This document shows positions 1-13,020 of a DNA stretch of 64,000 nt, one piece after another. A program made the position numbers and the translations under genes. This stretch comes from Zhengitettix transpicula. Taxonomy: Eukaryota; Arthropoda; Insecta; Orthoptera; Tetrigidae. Numbering within the stretch: position 1 is the stretch's first letter; every line of letters begins with the position of its first letter. The stretch is from positions 97,454,532-97,518,531 of the forward strand of contig CM073591.1 of NCBI GenBank assembly GCA_037074705.1. The letters are read 5' to 3'. The notes under the pieces were generated by a model that was not told the DNA's origin, ran no database searches, and saw only the letters and a list, made by a program, of their open reading frames with translations.

Positions 1-137
1 TTCAAATAATACTTCATGTTACATCTTCGCTGTGTCTATACGATTATCTTCTTGCCTACTGTTTACAAAAAAGCATTTATTTAATTAAACATAATTAATT
101 ATAAATATAAACTTTTTCAAATTGTAGGTGACAATTT

Positions 138-497
138 CTTCTTCTTCTTTCATTGGCACTATAACCCAATTTGAGTTTTGGCCTTATTAACCATTTTCTT
201 CCATTCCGCTCTCTTCTGTGTCAGTCTCCGCCATCCTCTTATTTTCATGGTTTGTATATCCTTCTCGATGTCATCTACCCATCTTGTCCGGGGTCTCCCC
301 CTTTTCCTCCTCCCAATTGGCTTCCAGTCCATAATCCGTCTAGGTGTTCTGCTTTCATCCATCCTAAGTACGTGTCCCATTCAAGCCAACCTTCTGCTCT
401 TGAGAAACCTAACAAAATCCTCGTTATTTATGAACTGCTCTAGTTCTCTGTTTGTTCTAATTCTCCATTCGTACATACAGCTCCATATATCCTTCTC
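138..497 (-). mobile_element. 5'-truncated non-LTR retrotransposon (LINE) insertion with 12-bp target duplication
   Basis: The minus strand encodes the C-terminal tail that follows the reverse transcriptase domain of endonuclease-RT LINEs: WRIRTNRELEQF, MGHVLRMDE, then GRRKRGRPRTRWVDDIEKDI. A TGA replaces the usual Trp just before MGH, so the copy is dead. The 3' end is a GAA repeat instead of poly(A). The direct repeat AGGTGACAATTT occurs at 126-137 and 498-509, exactly bracketing the insert; this is its target-site duplication. Only about 360 bp were integrated, which is typical 5' truncation. Confidence 0.88.
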
Positions 498-509
498 AGG
501 TGACAATTT

Positions 510-1618
510 AAAATAGTCTAAAATTGAACGCCGTTTTTTTTTAAAAAAAAATCCAACAGGCGTTATTATGTGTAGAGAACAAAATCTCAGCTCAAATATT
601 TAATATTAGGTTTTGAAACGTTCATTATTTTTGCCGCAAAATTGAGAATCACAATTATTTAATCCTAAAAACGATCACACGGTTACGTATAATGCCGAGA
701 CCTGGTTTCGTCTGTATAATTCCGTCCGTTTTTGTGTAAAACGTGAACAACATTAAGATTGTGTAACTTTTGGAACGTACCCAAATACCAGACAAAACAG
801 TTATTTTATAAATATAAGCATATGGCCAAAGAGGCCGTTTCCAAATTTTGATTTTTGTAATACGACGATGGAAAATATATCCAGTTAATCGAGGATTGCG
901 CTAGTCTGAGACTAATAGAATGGTCCTAACTAAAATTTAAATATCTAATCAAGAACCGTTCCTATTTATATTCATAAAAGTTAATTTACATTCATTAAAG
1001 TAGGAGCTCCGGACATCTATTGGAACTCCACTACCATTAAAAAAAACCTGCTAAACTGAGTTTCTATTCGATGGGCACGGTCAAGAGTAGAAAAATTTTT
1101 GTGGGGGACAGTAAAGCTATATTTTAAATGTCCCGATTTGTTACCACTCTAAATTCGTCACTGAGCCCTGCCATTCAGTATTTCACTAGTAATATTTGAG
1201 CTAATCTTTCTGTTCAGTGCTCTGTAGGTGTTCAGCGTACAATTAGAAAAACAGTTGTTAAATTTCCTTACATCTTCTATGTTTTAGACAATAGTTGATT
1301 GTGTACATCAATCGTAGAAATACTTCTCAGTATATACGCTTTATGTAAAATAAAATATTAAATATATTTCTAGTTGAAAGAGTTATTCCAAATTCCAGTA
1401 GTTCCATCTCTAAATGGAAGTGACACTTAAGCAAAAATACAATTTGAAAAACAATTATTACTACCGGTAACTTTTTTCAAATGTAATGTGAAATTAAACT
1501 TTAACTGTTTTCAGTGACATCAAAAAAATAATTGACACGAAGACTGCAAGTTCACTGCCGATTAATTTTATTTATATCTAAATTTGGATATTTGTTCTTT
1601 ATTCTTCATACAACTTAC
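510..1618. other. no feature recognised
   Basis: AT-rich DNA between the LINE insertion and gene A exon 2. It should be intron 2 of gene A. No exon 3 was found. Confidence 0.6.
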
Positions 1619-1711
1619 CATTTGATAAGCCACGAACAGCTTCCTGTACAGCAGCATGTACACAGGCTTTAAAATTTGGATCATCCTGGTAGCACGCGCT
1701 AAAGGCAGGAC
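1619..1711 (-). CDS. gene A exon 2
   Basis: This 93-nt exon, acceptor ttccag and donor gtaagt, encodes PAFSACYQDDPNFKACVHAA and a following helix QEAVRGLSN. The cysteine pair in CYQDDPNFKAC aligns residue for residue with CFVDDPNFNAC of gene B. Of the 11 residues in that motif, 8 match. It is not part of any long ORF, so it was recognised by motif and splice sites. Confidence 0.87.
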
Positions 1712-3343
1712 CTGGAAAAATTGTTAATAGAAACATAAATACTCGAACATAAATTTAATTTGTAATTGAAACATATTGCTGTACAATAAATTCCGATTAT
1801 ATCGACTGTTCGCAAATTGAGGTTATAAGGAATTTTTATGGATTAATTATTACAAAAAATGTAATAATATTTTCTACATTTTTGAAACAGTATAGAGATG
1901 CATGTAGCAATTATAATAATAATAAACGTAGAGAATTTTTAAAATGAAACTAATATTTCATTCAGAAAATATGTGTATAACATTTTACACCCGAAAAATT
2001 TGATACCTTAAAAGTACTTCAAAAATAAATTCATCATCTACGTCAGAAAAGAAAAATAATTAATAAAGTTAACTGGTATAGCGATAACAGGGCTCTGACT
2101 TTGTGACAGTTGATATAACATTCAATGGGGCACAATGTTTCATATTTGAACACTGTAACATAATTCATCCCTAACTTCATGCCTGAATTATGCTTTAATT
2201 AGGGTTTCTAGGTATTTATTATAATTTAATCAGGAATAGAACATGCCTTATTTTAAGTTTTTATATTTCCATTTGTGAGGGTAAATTCATGGCAGAAATG
2301 GTATTTTAATAACTGTTTGTGAGGATATCAGAGTTTATATTAAAAATTAATTTATCCGTCAATTGTTATTAAATAATGAAAACATGAGAATTCCCGTGCG
2401 ACAATCAAGATCGAGTACGACTCCTTAAAAACTACTCTGGAACTATTCATTGATTAAGAAAATAAAAGACGAATAATGTAGTGAGCGTATGAAATCTTTA
2501 ACAATCGTGTCAAAATTGGAAAAAAAAAATCTCTACACCCTCTTGAAATTGTTTCATTGAGTTCGAATATAGTTTAAATATACTTCTGAACCCACAACAT
2601 ATTTTTTTTTGTAATTTTGGGGATGAGTCAACATTTTAAATTTTATAATGATTATTTTATTGTTGCGTAACCAAAAAAATCCACATTCCAATTTTCAATA
2701 AATTAGATTCATGGGTTCTTTATAATTGTGTTGAAGAATTTTATCGCAACAAGAACAGTACATCGTGGATATTTCATTCACATCTCATTTTAAATCTCAT
2801 AAAAATTAAGAATGATTTTTTTTAGAATTATATCCCGATGACATAAGCAATTGCAAAGGCGAGATACTCACAGAATATTAAGCAATTTTCGCGCCTCCTG
2901 TGTTATTCCGTTTCGGTTGATCACCATCGTGGTACTTGATTTTGCTATACATTTTTTTCGCTATTTATTTGGTAGGAAACTTTTTCATTATTTAACTAAT
3001 ATTTTAAATTTTAACGTTTTCGCTGTAATACAAATACGAGGAGTCAGGTAAATCTCTGTTTATATATGTAAATCAAAAGTAAATAAATATATTGAGTAAA
3101 TTAAAATCTGAACGAAGAAAAAGTTGTAAAAATTAAAAATCTGAATTACTGGATCTGAACTGAGAAAACAATAACCTATTTGCTTTACAAAACCTCATAT
3201 TTACTTAAGTCTAAATACAACATAAAATTATTATCATAATATTTGTTAAATAACATTTTCCCTTAAATCTACGGTACTATATTATTTAAATATTTCCAGA
3301 CGTGATATTAATACTTTGCAATGAAACAATGTAGTAGACTCAC
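1712..3343 (-). other. intron 1 of gene A
   Basis: AT-rich intron of 1,632 bp. I see no coding exon, repeat copy or RNA gene in it. Short ORFs inside appear to be chance. Confidence 0.8.
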
Positions 3344-3416
3344 CCTGCGCAGAGGTTGTAAGGAACAGAGAAGCTGCGACCACAAACACCAACGTAGTGC
3401 TGCTGTACGAAGCCAT
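3344..3416 (-). CDS. takeout/JHBP-family gene A, exon 1 (partial gene, continues beyond left edge)
   Basis: The 73-nt coding exon encodes MASYSSTTLVFVVAASLFL and then TTSAQ, a signal peptide, with a phase-1 donor (CAG G before gtgagt). It joins exon 2 at 1619-1711 in frame, reading Gly-Pro-Ala-Phe at the junction. Gene B has the same structure, with 70 and 93 nt and the same phases. Exons 3-6 are not found between 1 and 1618. Since intron 2 of gene B is 1.9 kb, they are expected left of the window. The gene is probably functional as far as seen: no stops, good splice sites and a TATA box. Confidence 0.85.
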
Positions 3417-3454
3417 GCTGGAGAACTGATACGTCGAGTATGGCACGTTTCCAT

Positions 3455-3462
3455 CTTTTATA
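3455..3462 (-). promoter_or_regulatory. TATA box of gene A with downstream TCAGTT initiator
   Basis: The minus strand reads TATAAAAG 39-46 nt upstream of the ATG. An arthropod-type initiator TCAGTT lies at 3424-3429, about 35 nt from the TATA start, slightly longer than the usual 30. The short leader mirrors gene B. Confidence 0.6.
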
Positions 3463-3469
3463 CTCACGA

Positions 3470-6030
3470 GTCTACAGGTCCAAGGATGTGCGAGAACGTG
3501 TTTTAAGGCAGCTATAGCATGATAACCTGTAACGCAATCCATAAATAGCCGGTGGAAGGAGGAAAACCGTAGAATACGTAATCAGGAAGGCCGGTCTTTG
3601 TCAAAATCAATAAATGTAAAGTAATCAAATTACATTATGAGTTACATAGAAAAGAAAATGGTAGTTTACATACATAAGATTTGGACTTTTACCACCCATC
3701 TGCAGACCTTATACACAATAAATTAATGTAATTTTTCAACGTTAACCTAATAAGGCAACGACAACGGTAAATTTTTATTTGTCCTTGTTCCACGGTATTA
3801 ACAAGTCAAATGTTTAACACTAACGGTAAACCACCTCCTAAGTCGTGAAAATATTATGAATAAAAATTTAAAACAATAAAAAACCAATATAACAGAAACG
3901 ACATATCATTTCAAATATTTTTGCAACCATAATTCAATTAAATGATATAATTTCAAATTCGTAGTCTACGAATTCCAAGAAAATAAAATTTTACAAACAA
4001 GATAATTTATAATACAATTATTAAAAAATTTATAGAATATTACTTACAATAAATTCCATGAAATGTAGTTGAACATAATTTCTAAACTGCGATTTAATCT
4101 CAGGTCGCGACCAAAATGTTGACACAGTTATTGAATTTAAAATACAAATGTAAATAAAAAAATTATAAAACAATATATAGATTATAATAACAAGGAATCA
4201 TAAATTCTATTTAAATTATTAATATCATTTTCTACTTTAATGGCTTAATGGCTATAAGATATATTGCAATTAAAAAGTTGCACTAATTTAAATTTAGTAA
4301 AAAATATTAAGTACATAATTAACAATTTAGATAAACATAATATTGTTTACGAAAGTAATTGTTTATAATGCGAGGCTTGTTACATCAGTCTAACGAAATG
4401 TTCTTTAAAACTTATAAATATTGAAAATAAAAAACCATTTGAAATATAACGTCCAAAACAAATTTGTGCCGAAACAAATTTTTTTTTTAAAAAAAACATC
4501 CTTCCAATTGACATAATGTACACAGTTTACTTGAGTAATTCAAATATTGCAGATTGCTGAGCGAAATGTTGCAAATGAAATCCAATGATCGCACCTTATA
4601 AATTTAAGTTCCTCTACATTTTATGTAATGATTCGTAAATAATGTTGTATAGCTTTTTACGTAATTGTATTACAAATAATGATGTTTGTAAAATTTTGTT
4701 TACTCGGAATTTTTAGATTACGATATTGAAATTATGTCGTTAAATTGAATTTTATAACATCTGAACAGTTAAAAAAATTAGGGTTGACTTTTATTATTTT
4801 TTCTATTTTAACGTTTTAAATTTATGAATTAGTTGAATGATGTTTTTTCACTTTTATCTGAATGATAATCACTAAACGCATCTTTTCCTACTCATAAATG
4901 TTGTTTTTGATGTGTTAAACAAAGCTGAGTAATTTTTTTAATAAATACATTTATAAAGTTACATATGAAACCATCTTAACAGTGATGTTAGCCAGATATA
5001 CGGCCACAGTGGATCTTAGGATTTATTTTAATATTAGGTAACCCATACGAAAACTCATCAGTAGTTATATGATTAAGTGAGGTGATGAGAATCATACTTT
5101 AAAACTATTAAAAAGTCATCTTTTCAATTTATTTGAAATCACTGAAATTTCCAGGACAAACGATTGAAATTCAAAAAATGTAAATGGTACAAGATTATTT
5201 AAATAAAATAATAATAGTCTTCAGAGTGTTATAAAAAACTTCTCAATAATCGTTAACAGAAAACGAGAGATAAAAAAGTCTTGTAACTCAATTTTAGTAG
5301 TAATATTTAAATCCTCAAGGCTGCAATCATGGCCACGGCAAGGTGGATATTGCGAAAGTTAGTATGATATCGTTGGCGGACGAAGTAATTATGTTTTATT
5401 AAGACAAATTTTATTATTTTCAGGGAATATAATGTGCAAAAATCCACACCTGCCGTGTTTTCCGAAGATGGGTGATGTTTTCCAAACAATGCCGATGGTT
5501 TGTTCCGTAGTCTGTCCGCCAATGCAGTATCTCTGTAAAATCAAGTATCAGCAGATACCAAATTTTTTTGGGATTGGTTGTATTTCTTTCTTAAAAAGGG
5601 GATAAAGCCTCGTTTAGTTACTAAGAAAAGAACTTAAGGTTTAGTTTTGGGCCCGTATTTCAACAATTTGCCATATCTCTTGTTGTTTAAAATTAGTTTC
5701 ACAGTTGTGTGTAGTATTTATATTTTGAATTGGAACTCCAATTTAGTTCATCCGTATCAAACCAGAAACGATATTCGTATTCTGCATAGAATAGGTCAGA
5801 GTTTGGTTTGTGGTATTTCGTTGAGTAATTTTATACGTATTCGAGGTTCAAATGAGATTGAAAAAGCAATTTAAATAATTCCTCGACTTTATTACCTTCC
5901 TCTTACGCTTAAAAGTATTTGGAATATTTTTCAGAATAAATTATGGATTAAAGAAATTTAATGTGTAATTTACGCTACGTTATCAGACAGTTTAAAATAT
6001 AATAATTGAGTGGAAACTGAATTTTATTTA
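3470..6030. other. AT-rich intergenic DNA, nothing recognised
   Basis: Upstream flank of gene A. It contains no repeat family seen elsewhere in the window and only short chance ORFs. Confidence 0.6.
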
Positions 6031-6033
6031 ATT

Positions 6034-6690
6034 CTATCTGGGTGCCCGGCGTTGCCCGGGATGTCGTTTATCCATAACCCCCAATTTAACTCCAACGTAG
6101 GTAGCTTTTGCGTTATTTTTATGTAACACAACTTGATCCCTATCCCTAAATGTGTTCACCTCCCATTCCGAAAGGGGTTGAACTCGTTGAACCTCAAATA
6201 GTTTCATTCCACACCGCTTGAACATGATTGAAAATTTCCACCCCCGTCCATCGGGGGCACAGACGGCCAATTGAATGTCATTATTAAACTCAGCTACTTA
6301 AAAAAAACTGGGTTTGACTCCAATATCTATTGTATTAGCGTTATTTTCCTGTTACGCGCGTCCACCCCGAACCCTAATGGTGCTCCGTTCCCATGAAATT
6401 ATAGTCATATAACATCCTTAGAAACACTATCAATCTCTTTGACACCTAAAAGTATTTATCAGACTCCAATATCGACTGTTTTAACATGTTTGAATATTTC
6501 AAAACCCGTGCCTGAGGGTGTTTGTTTTCTGGTCGCGAAGAACACGTGTACGAAATTTGCTCCACCGGTGTATATTTGCATAAGGAACATACACACAAAC
6601 AAATATACATATATACATACAAACTGTGTTTTATTTATTAGATTTATATTTATTACATACAATGTTTTATTTCCACCAACATATATAAAA
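6034..6690 (+). repeat. 'CCCGGCGTTGCCCGG' repeat family, copy 1
   Basis: Begins GGTGCCCGGCGTTGCCCGGG and ends in an ACATACACACAAACA-type tract followed by TTATTTATTAGATT. It contains two rounds of a module that includes TTATGTAAC...CC-rich...AACATCC...AGAAACACTATCAATC. The same layout recurs at 31560-31970 and, reversed and longer, at 61750-63030. Class unknown. Confidence 0.65.
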
Positions 6691-6699
6691 AACTATAAC

Positions 6700-9265
6700 T
6701 AGAAACCTCTTGTAACAATATAATCATTTTGAAATATTAATTTAATGATTCTTCAGTAAAATAAAGTTTCTTCTGAATCACAATCCTGTCTTTGATATTT
6801 TTTTGATAAATCTCTTCACGTATTTCTGACTTGGTAAAGTTTGATACATATCTCACTAGTAACAATGTTGTGAACATTGATCTGTGTTAACCGCTACTGA
6901 GCTTCTAGTCCGCTGAACCGAAATAGAAAATACCCTCCGTGGTCTGCAGGGCAGAGGTCCGAATTTCGATTGTGGATTTTTGGTTGCCCGCAAAAACCGA
7001 ACTCAGTCGTCTGCACGATACCAAAATGTTTGAAACTATTATAGATTCAAACAGATCAATAACCGTCTTCACAAGATTTCACACCGGTTGGTTTTGATGT
7101 ACCTTTAAAACCAGGCCAAAGTAATGTTCTACGATGAGGAAAAAAGTGATTCCAAAATTGAGAACACCAGCTGATGATAAAGTAAGCTCTTCTCCACACG
7201 TACCAAAGACATCAAAAGTGTTTTCAAATGCCTGGATTATCGTCAATTGTAAATCAAGAATGTAATTGGTGGTAATCATTATGCATTCTTCTCATTCCAT
7301 TTCATTTAGTGACAATACCGTCCTCACAGCCTAGCTTTTAATTTAAAAAAATTACGTTGAATAAATTATATGAATTATTTAACTAAATTTCTTTATCATT
7401 GACAATATGGCATATTTGAGTTTCTATTTACAGAAAATACTAATAGATATGCGTCTATTATCACTCCTTGTATCAATATTTGTCAGTTTTGGTTTGATGC
7501 CCCATTCTTCCTCTATCCTCGACCAGCATCTTCAGACCGTATTAACTAGTAAGAGACGACATTCCAAATTATATTATCTATAGAATCTTATCGCTGCCTC
7601 CTTCCCCTATTAGTTATGCTCTGCACTGTAACTTCCTACTGATTCAACGAAACCTTAATGTATGAGTATGTTTCCCACCAACTTTCCACATTTCCTGGTT
7701 AGCGTGCTTCGAAACCCCCTTCCCTCCCACACCTTCCAAAACTTCGACGTTCCTTACTTTATCAGTCCATTTAAGCTTCAACATTCTTTTGTAACGCCAC
7801 AATTCAAAACCTTCCAGTCTACTTATTCACACTTTCCAATTGCTCGTCTTCCACATACCTTATATTTCTATATCGTCTTTTCGCAATTAAGTTTCAATTT
7901 CGAAGACTGTTACGCTGTCCTTCAAAGATTCTCGTCTAATCTATGTTATTCAATATTTTATTACATTCTTGATTTTGCGATCATGGGCATACAAATAACA
8001 TTTTCTTTCACGTTTCCTACTGCATCTGAACCCATTTTTTATATTGTACACTCCTTTCAAAACAAATTTTACATGTCAGCAGAGCAATAACTATTGCAGT
8101 ACTTAAAATTAGTAACTGATATTACCGTAATTTAATGAATGTTGCCAAATTTTCTAATTATTACTTCTCTTCTTTACATATAATTTAATATTAAAAATAT
8201 AATATATATATATATATATTACATGTAAAAAGTGTGCTAAAATGTAAAAAACATAATTTATTGGTCAAGAAATGATTACATTTATCACTCGTTAATTCTA
8301 ATCGTTTGGCGTTACCATGAATTTTAAAGTATATAAATTTTAAACTATTCCCACAGGTCTATTTTATTACCATTTTGGAGACTAACTTGCATCCGATGAT
8401 AACACTGTATTCCCATCGTGTTCACTTAATCTATCATAATTAAGTAATCGAACTTTATATACGTGAAAATAGTTTCATGATTCATGGCAGTAGACACATG
8501 TTTCTATTTACTCTACAATTACTTTTTATTTTCATTTGTAGTAGTACATTTTATATCTTTACTACCTGAAAATATCTTCGTTTCGTGTAACATGATCCTG
8601 AAGTAAATTTTATTATTTGGAATGCAAAAAGGACAGATTCTGTGTTGTAATGATTGACCGTAGGTTTTAAATATGGCAGCATTTTTCAGTGCGATCCTAG
8701 AACAATGTCAATTTTGTCTTTCAGTGGTGAGTTGAATACTATTATGATAACGCTATCCAACAGATATTACTGTGACTGCTGTCAAATCATACGTCAGAGT
8801 TATCAATCTTGCCATTTGAGCTGACTCTTTATTGCTGCATTTCTTCTTTACCATTATTTTTGCACAATCGAAGACCTATATCAGTTAGTTCAGTGAACTT
8901 ATTCAATTGAGTGCAACATGAATATTGTTGATCGTGTAATAGCGCTGATCGTAGATCAACAACACTATATTCTATTGTCCCACAGTAAAGACCCGTGACA
9001 GAAATATTGTGAGCATTCTGCGTTCCATAGTTCCGTAACTGTACATGTAAAATAAAGTGGATACCACCCTTTTATTATTGGTTTGAAAAAATGCATTCAC
9101 GCATTTGAAGTTATGTGGAACTCATCAGGTTAATACCCACTAAAAACCCAAACCCTTTGTACTCCTTAACGACTTTATGGAACCGCCATCAAGCATTCCT
9201 TCGCAAGGTTGGTTGCCGACAACCCTTCATCATGTTTGGGCAAATGTTAATTCTGGATAAATGGC
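6700..9265. other. AT-rich intergenic DNA, possible SINE relic
   Basis: A possible tRNA-SINE remnant lies near 6935-7030 (CTCCGTGGTCTGCAGGGCAG, GGTCCGAATTTCGATT). The 142-codon ORF at 7662-8090 is C/T-rich, Phe/Ser/His-heavy and unconvincing as a gene. Confidence 0.4.
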
Positions 9266-9269
9266 CACC

Positions 9270-9500
9270 CTTTCCTTTCTCGCTCTTCTTGTCGTATCTT
9301 GTTTATCACATGCGACGTACCTCACTACCGCATTCCAGTTCTCTTCTGACTGATTCATTTGGGTGACCAATATCTCAAGTGACATCTACTGTTGTATGTG
9401 TAAGTTTCTACACAGTGCCACTGTTTCTTTTTTGAAGCGCGTACACCGGTAGAAAACGTGTTCTGCGTCTTCGGTGGCTTGATCCACATCATCGATCATA
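9270..9500 (-). mobile_element. LINE C-terminal fragment (degenerate)
   Basis: The minus strand reads ATEDAEHVFYRCTRF and, after one stop, QSEENWNAVVRYV. These match the post-RT tail of Jockey/I/R1-type LINE proteins, where 'A-E-H-x-F-x-x-C' and 'S-E-E-N-W-N-A-V' are common. It has at least one internal stop and no upstream RT domain was recognised. The clade is not resolved. Confidence 0.65.
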
Positions 9501-10107
9501 AATCGAAATTTATTGGATTTGAAACAACCATTTTCTGTCAATAATTGTGTTAAATAGTTATCCACCTTCTAAATTTCCTATTTGCACAAATGCTGAGGTT
9601 ACGGACGAGGCGATACGTCCACCTTCCTTTGGTCGATTTGTCTCATCGTTGTTGCCATTTCACCATTGTCGCTAATCTCTGAGCTGGGTAGCCAAAGATA
9701 ATTTCTTATAGATGACACGTCTGTCACGTTCATTTGAGGTGTGTTCATATTATCTCGTCCATGTGACCAATTGGGCTGTCGATCATTCGAGACGTCCATG
9801 TTCGACCACACAATGACCATTCGTTCCACGAAGAGCTCAATTTTCTATGGACGTTCATTCCAGTTGTTGATGTTCTCGAAAGCATTATATCCACGTAGAC
9901 GTCTTTCGTATTTGGTATTCGCGTTCTTAAGTGTATTCTTAGCCTTGATTTTTCACATAAACGTATGAATAAAATGCAACTGTAGTGAAGATTTTAGCTC
10001 TCAATTAACCGACTTAACTGGTTTTAAATGATCTCCTTATATAGTATAATTATACTTTATTCGTATCAAACTGTGACTGCCGCACATGTTGGTGAAACAT
10101 GAATTTA

Positions 10108-10112
<5 letters not shown>

Positions 10113-10168
<56 letters not shown>
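10113..10168. repeat. (TA)n tract
   Basis: About 27 TA units ending directly at solo LTR A. Other tracts: 8197-8219, 10603-10620, 11743-11772, 18531-18549, 20762-20845, 36598-36632, 37962-37987, 50662-50700, 51826-51842 and 55225-55255. Confidence 0.9.
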
Positions 10169-10171
<3 letters not shown>

Positions 10172-10602
10172 AACCTGCTTATCTTTGCGGGATGTCAGAA
10201 CACAAAAATGTGTGGGTTCAGCTCCCAACTTTGCTGGCAAAGGGCTCTATTAGATGAACACATAAAAAATTTAGGTAATTTATTAATACAATTTAATGAA
10301 AGTTGAAAGCTTGCGAATCACTACTGATGTGAGCATACATAGTTTACCATACCTACAGGCAATAAAGGTTGGCTCGGTGTCTGGATACAGGAACTCTTGC
10401 TAGCGTCACCATCATACTCTTTGTTGCTCCATGTTTTTCCACATTTTCACGACCACCGTCTCTCCAGTCCAGCCAGTCAACAACTGTTCCTTCTTGCCCT
10501 CCAGCTATTGTCCGCCTCACCTAAAAAACAGGCCTTCCCCTTTCCACAGCGATCATCCCTCGCGCTGTACAGTTCTGCGGGGAATCAATCTTTCACGTTA
10601 CA
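10169..10602 (+). mobile_element. solo LTR-like element, type A (TGTAAC...GTTACA)
   Basis: 434 bp with 6-bp inverted termini, bounded by (TA)n on both sides (10113-10168 and 10603-10620). It has TG...CA ends like an LTR and no coding potential. No internal region or second LTR is in view, so it is read as a solo LTR. The strand is arbitrary. Confidence 0.6.
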
Positions 10603-10620
10603 ATATATATATATATATAT

Positions 10621-11739
10621 TGTAATAATTAACAATATGACGTTAAATAATTTAAAGAATTTTTTAAAAAAATAAAGAATTTACCTCACGTGATATGTCA
10701 AATGTAATAATCAACTGTAAGGCGTTTATTAAATGAAAAGATCGAAATTGACAAACAAAATATTTATTTTATTTTGTGGCAATAACTCAAAAACAAATAC
10801 AATTTAAAATATTAATTTCTCAGGGTCTTCACTGGGTTTGATAATGGACACAACAATTTGATTTAAAAATCTTATTAACAAACAAATCACATTTACCTAA
10901 ACAATACGTCGATAGAAATAAACTAAAAAGAAAATAAATTAACTTGACAATTAAAATAGAACGAAATTAAAAAGTAAAGAGATTAACTATGATTAACAAT
11001 TTAAAATGAACGAAATCTTACTTCTATCTTTTAATTACGTTTACATAAATTATTATTTTGTAATTTGTTACTCACATCTGTCCAGTTGGTTCCAGCATAC
11101 CTTTTGGTTTCGAAAATCCACTATTGCGAGATTTTACACTGATTCTAAGATTCACAGAGTTTACACTGATTCTAGTCAAAATTGATAGGATGTCAGGAAC
11201 TCAGATTATTCTCCTTTTTGACAGCTATCTGTTGACTGCTTGCCTTAGGTGAATTCTGCTTGCCTTATATGAATTCTGTTGTTAGTAGATTTGCTATTCT
11301 TTTACCGCTTTGGACTTAAACTGCAACTTAACTATTTCTGGCTGGCTATGGACGTAAACTGCTGACTTTCTTTCCTGGCTGACTACAAACGTAAAACTGC
11401 TTTTACTTAGCCAGTTTCGATGTAATGCTTCCGTGAATGTTTTTACTTTGTCTTCAACTCACAACTTTGTTTAATAATAATACATTAAACCACGGCTAGT
11501 CTCTGCTCTAGTATTATTTGTTCCGTTATCTGTAATGTCCCGCCACTAACTCTGTTAAATTCTAGTCACCAACTGAACTATCCTCGTCTCGAATGTTAGC
11601 GCGCATACGCCATTTTGACTTTCCGACAAAGTAACAGAGCCCATAACATTGTTGTTTGGGAAGCTCTTGCCTCTATAATGGATTTCTCAAACAATTTAAA
11701 TTTTATTGAAACCAATTTATGTCCTAATTAATTGGCATT

Positions 11740-11742
<3 letters not shown>
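10621..11742 (+). mobile_element. solo LTR-like element, type B copy 1 (TGTAAT...ATTACA)
   Basis: 1,122 bp with ends TGTAAT and ATTACA, bounded by (TA)n. It shares TTCTCAGGGTCTT, TGGGTTTGATA and TTAATTnG near the 3' end with type B copies at 36882-37961 (reverse) and 50701-51814. It is immediately next to the type A element in the same TA tract. Confidence 0.6.
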
Positions 11743-11774
<32 letters not shown>

Positions 11775-13015
11775 ATTTATTAATTATAGTACATTAAGTG
11801 TGAAATTTTTACTACTGATGTTTGAATATTTTATTGTTATCAGAAGCAAATCAATGTGCATATATTGAAGTATAGCGACTAGTAGCTAATATTTGAACAT
11901 TTGGACCAGTCAAACTGGCAAAGTTAGTATACACCTAAAATAACAATAAAGATGCATCATTTATAAGCATAGCTTCATGCTATTATTATATGCTATCATG
12001 TTGCGGAGAGAACTTCGTATACGTGATGAGAAGTAGACAAGGGAAAGAAAAATCAGCGAGAGCGAGATAAAAAAATATTGAAGTGAAACTTATTCATGCA
12101 GACTCGGAACTCTCACATTCAGCTGTTGAATGTGTTACGAAATTTTTTGTATCTCTGCGAGGCAAACGCAAATAGAGAGTGAGACGGAGATATAGGGAGA
12201 GGCAAAGTGCTTGAGCCGTTTATCAGTAACATAACGGTGGTGAATTTTTCCGCGAATAATAAAATCATGGAATCGGGCGACGCAGACTCTGAATATGACA
12301 AGACCGTCATTAAAAAAGATGAAATTAATTCAGATATTACACGTTTTGTACCTAAATGCACGTCACAGCGCACGCCGACCAAAGTCTAGAGGGTGAATTT
12401 AAACTACCTGAAAGTGTGTATTTTCAATTGCATTCATCATCAAACAACATTAATATTGCATCTGCTGCATTGCCCAAATTTTCCCTTTGTGTATATTTTC
12501 GAATCATTTACAAGAAAGACACTTTTTAGGCCCATTTAAACAATGTGCAGAAATTAAAATAAATATTCTATTATTTAACATACCGCATTTGATTTATTAC
12601 ACTTTTGTTTCCGAAAATGGGGTTTCCTTAATTTATTTATTTATTATATTTAAAAATTTCAATACTATAAGATTATTTAAATTGAAGAAAAAAACTACGT
12701 TATTTCTAGAAACGAAACACAGGTGATTTCCTTCATTCAGTTAGTAAATATTACATTTGAATTTTATGACTAAGTCGAGCGGCCTGAAGTCATATTAGAT
12801 TTTAACAACGATATCCTCGAATCACGTCCAGTGTGGCACTGTCGATGTAGATTCTCAGAAAAGCTTGTATTCTGCTTACTCAAAACCGTTGGGCCCCAGA
12901 GCAGGTTCCTACAAATTTTACCAACTGTAGGAGAAAGTTAATTAGACGGGCTTTACCATTCATAATTTTTAAACAAACTTATTGTATAAAATGAATTAAT
13001 TTACGTCTGATTGAA
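11775..13015. other. intergenic DNA with a small CpG-bearing patch
   Basis: Around 12040-12390 there is GAGA-rich sequence and a 41-codon open frame from the ATG at 12267 (MESGDADSEYDKTVIKKDEI...). I cannot assign it. The rest shows nothing. Confidence 0.35.
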
Positions 13016-13020
13016 AATAA

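Noticed and set aside
1000..1060. Possible gene A exon 3 (minus strand reading GVPIDVRSS)
   Set aside because: Short resemblance to the PPIDPL motif only. No acceptor in the right phase, no donor and no further match to gene B exon 3.
5307..5522. Minus-strand 71-codon ORF with LADRLRNKPSALFGKHH
   Set aside because: Has a mildly protein-like start but no family match and no splice support; not reported as a gene.
7662..8090. 142-codon plus-strand ORF
   Set aside because: Composition is dominated by Phe, Ser, His and Pro from C/T-rich DNA. No domain, signal peptide or splice context, so probably chance.
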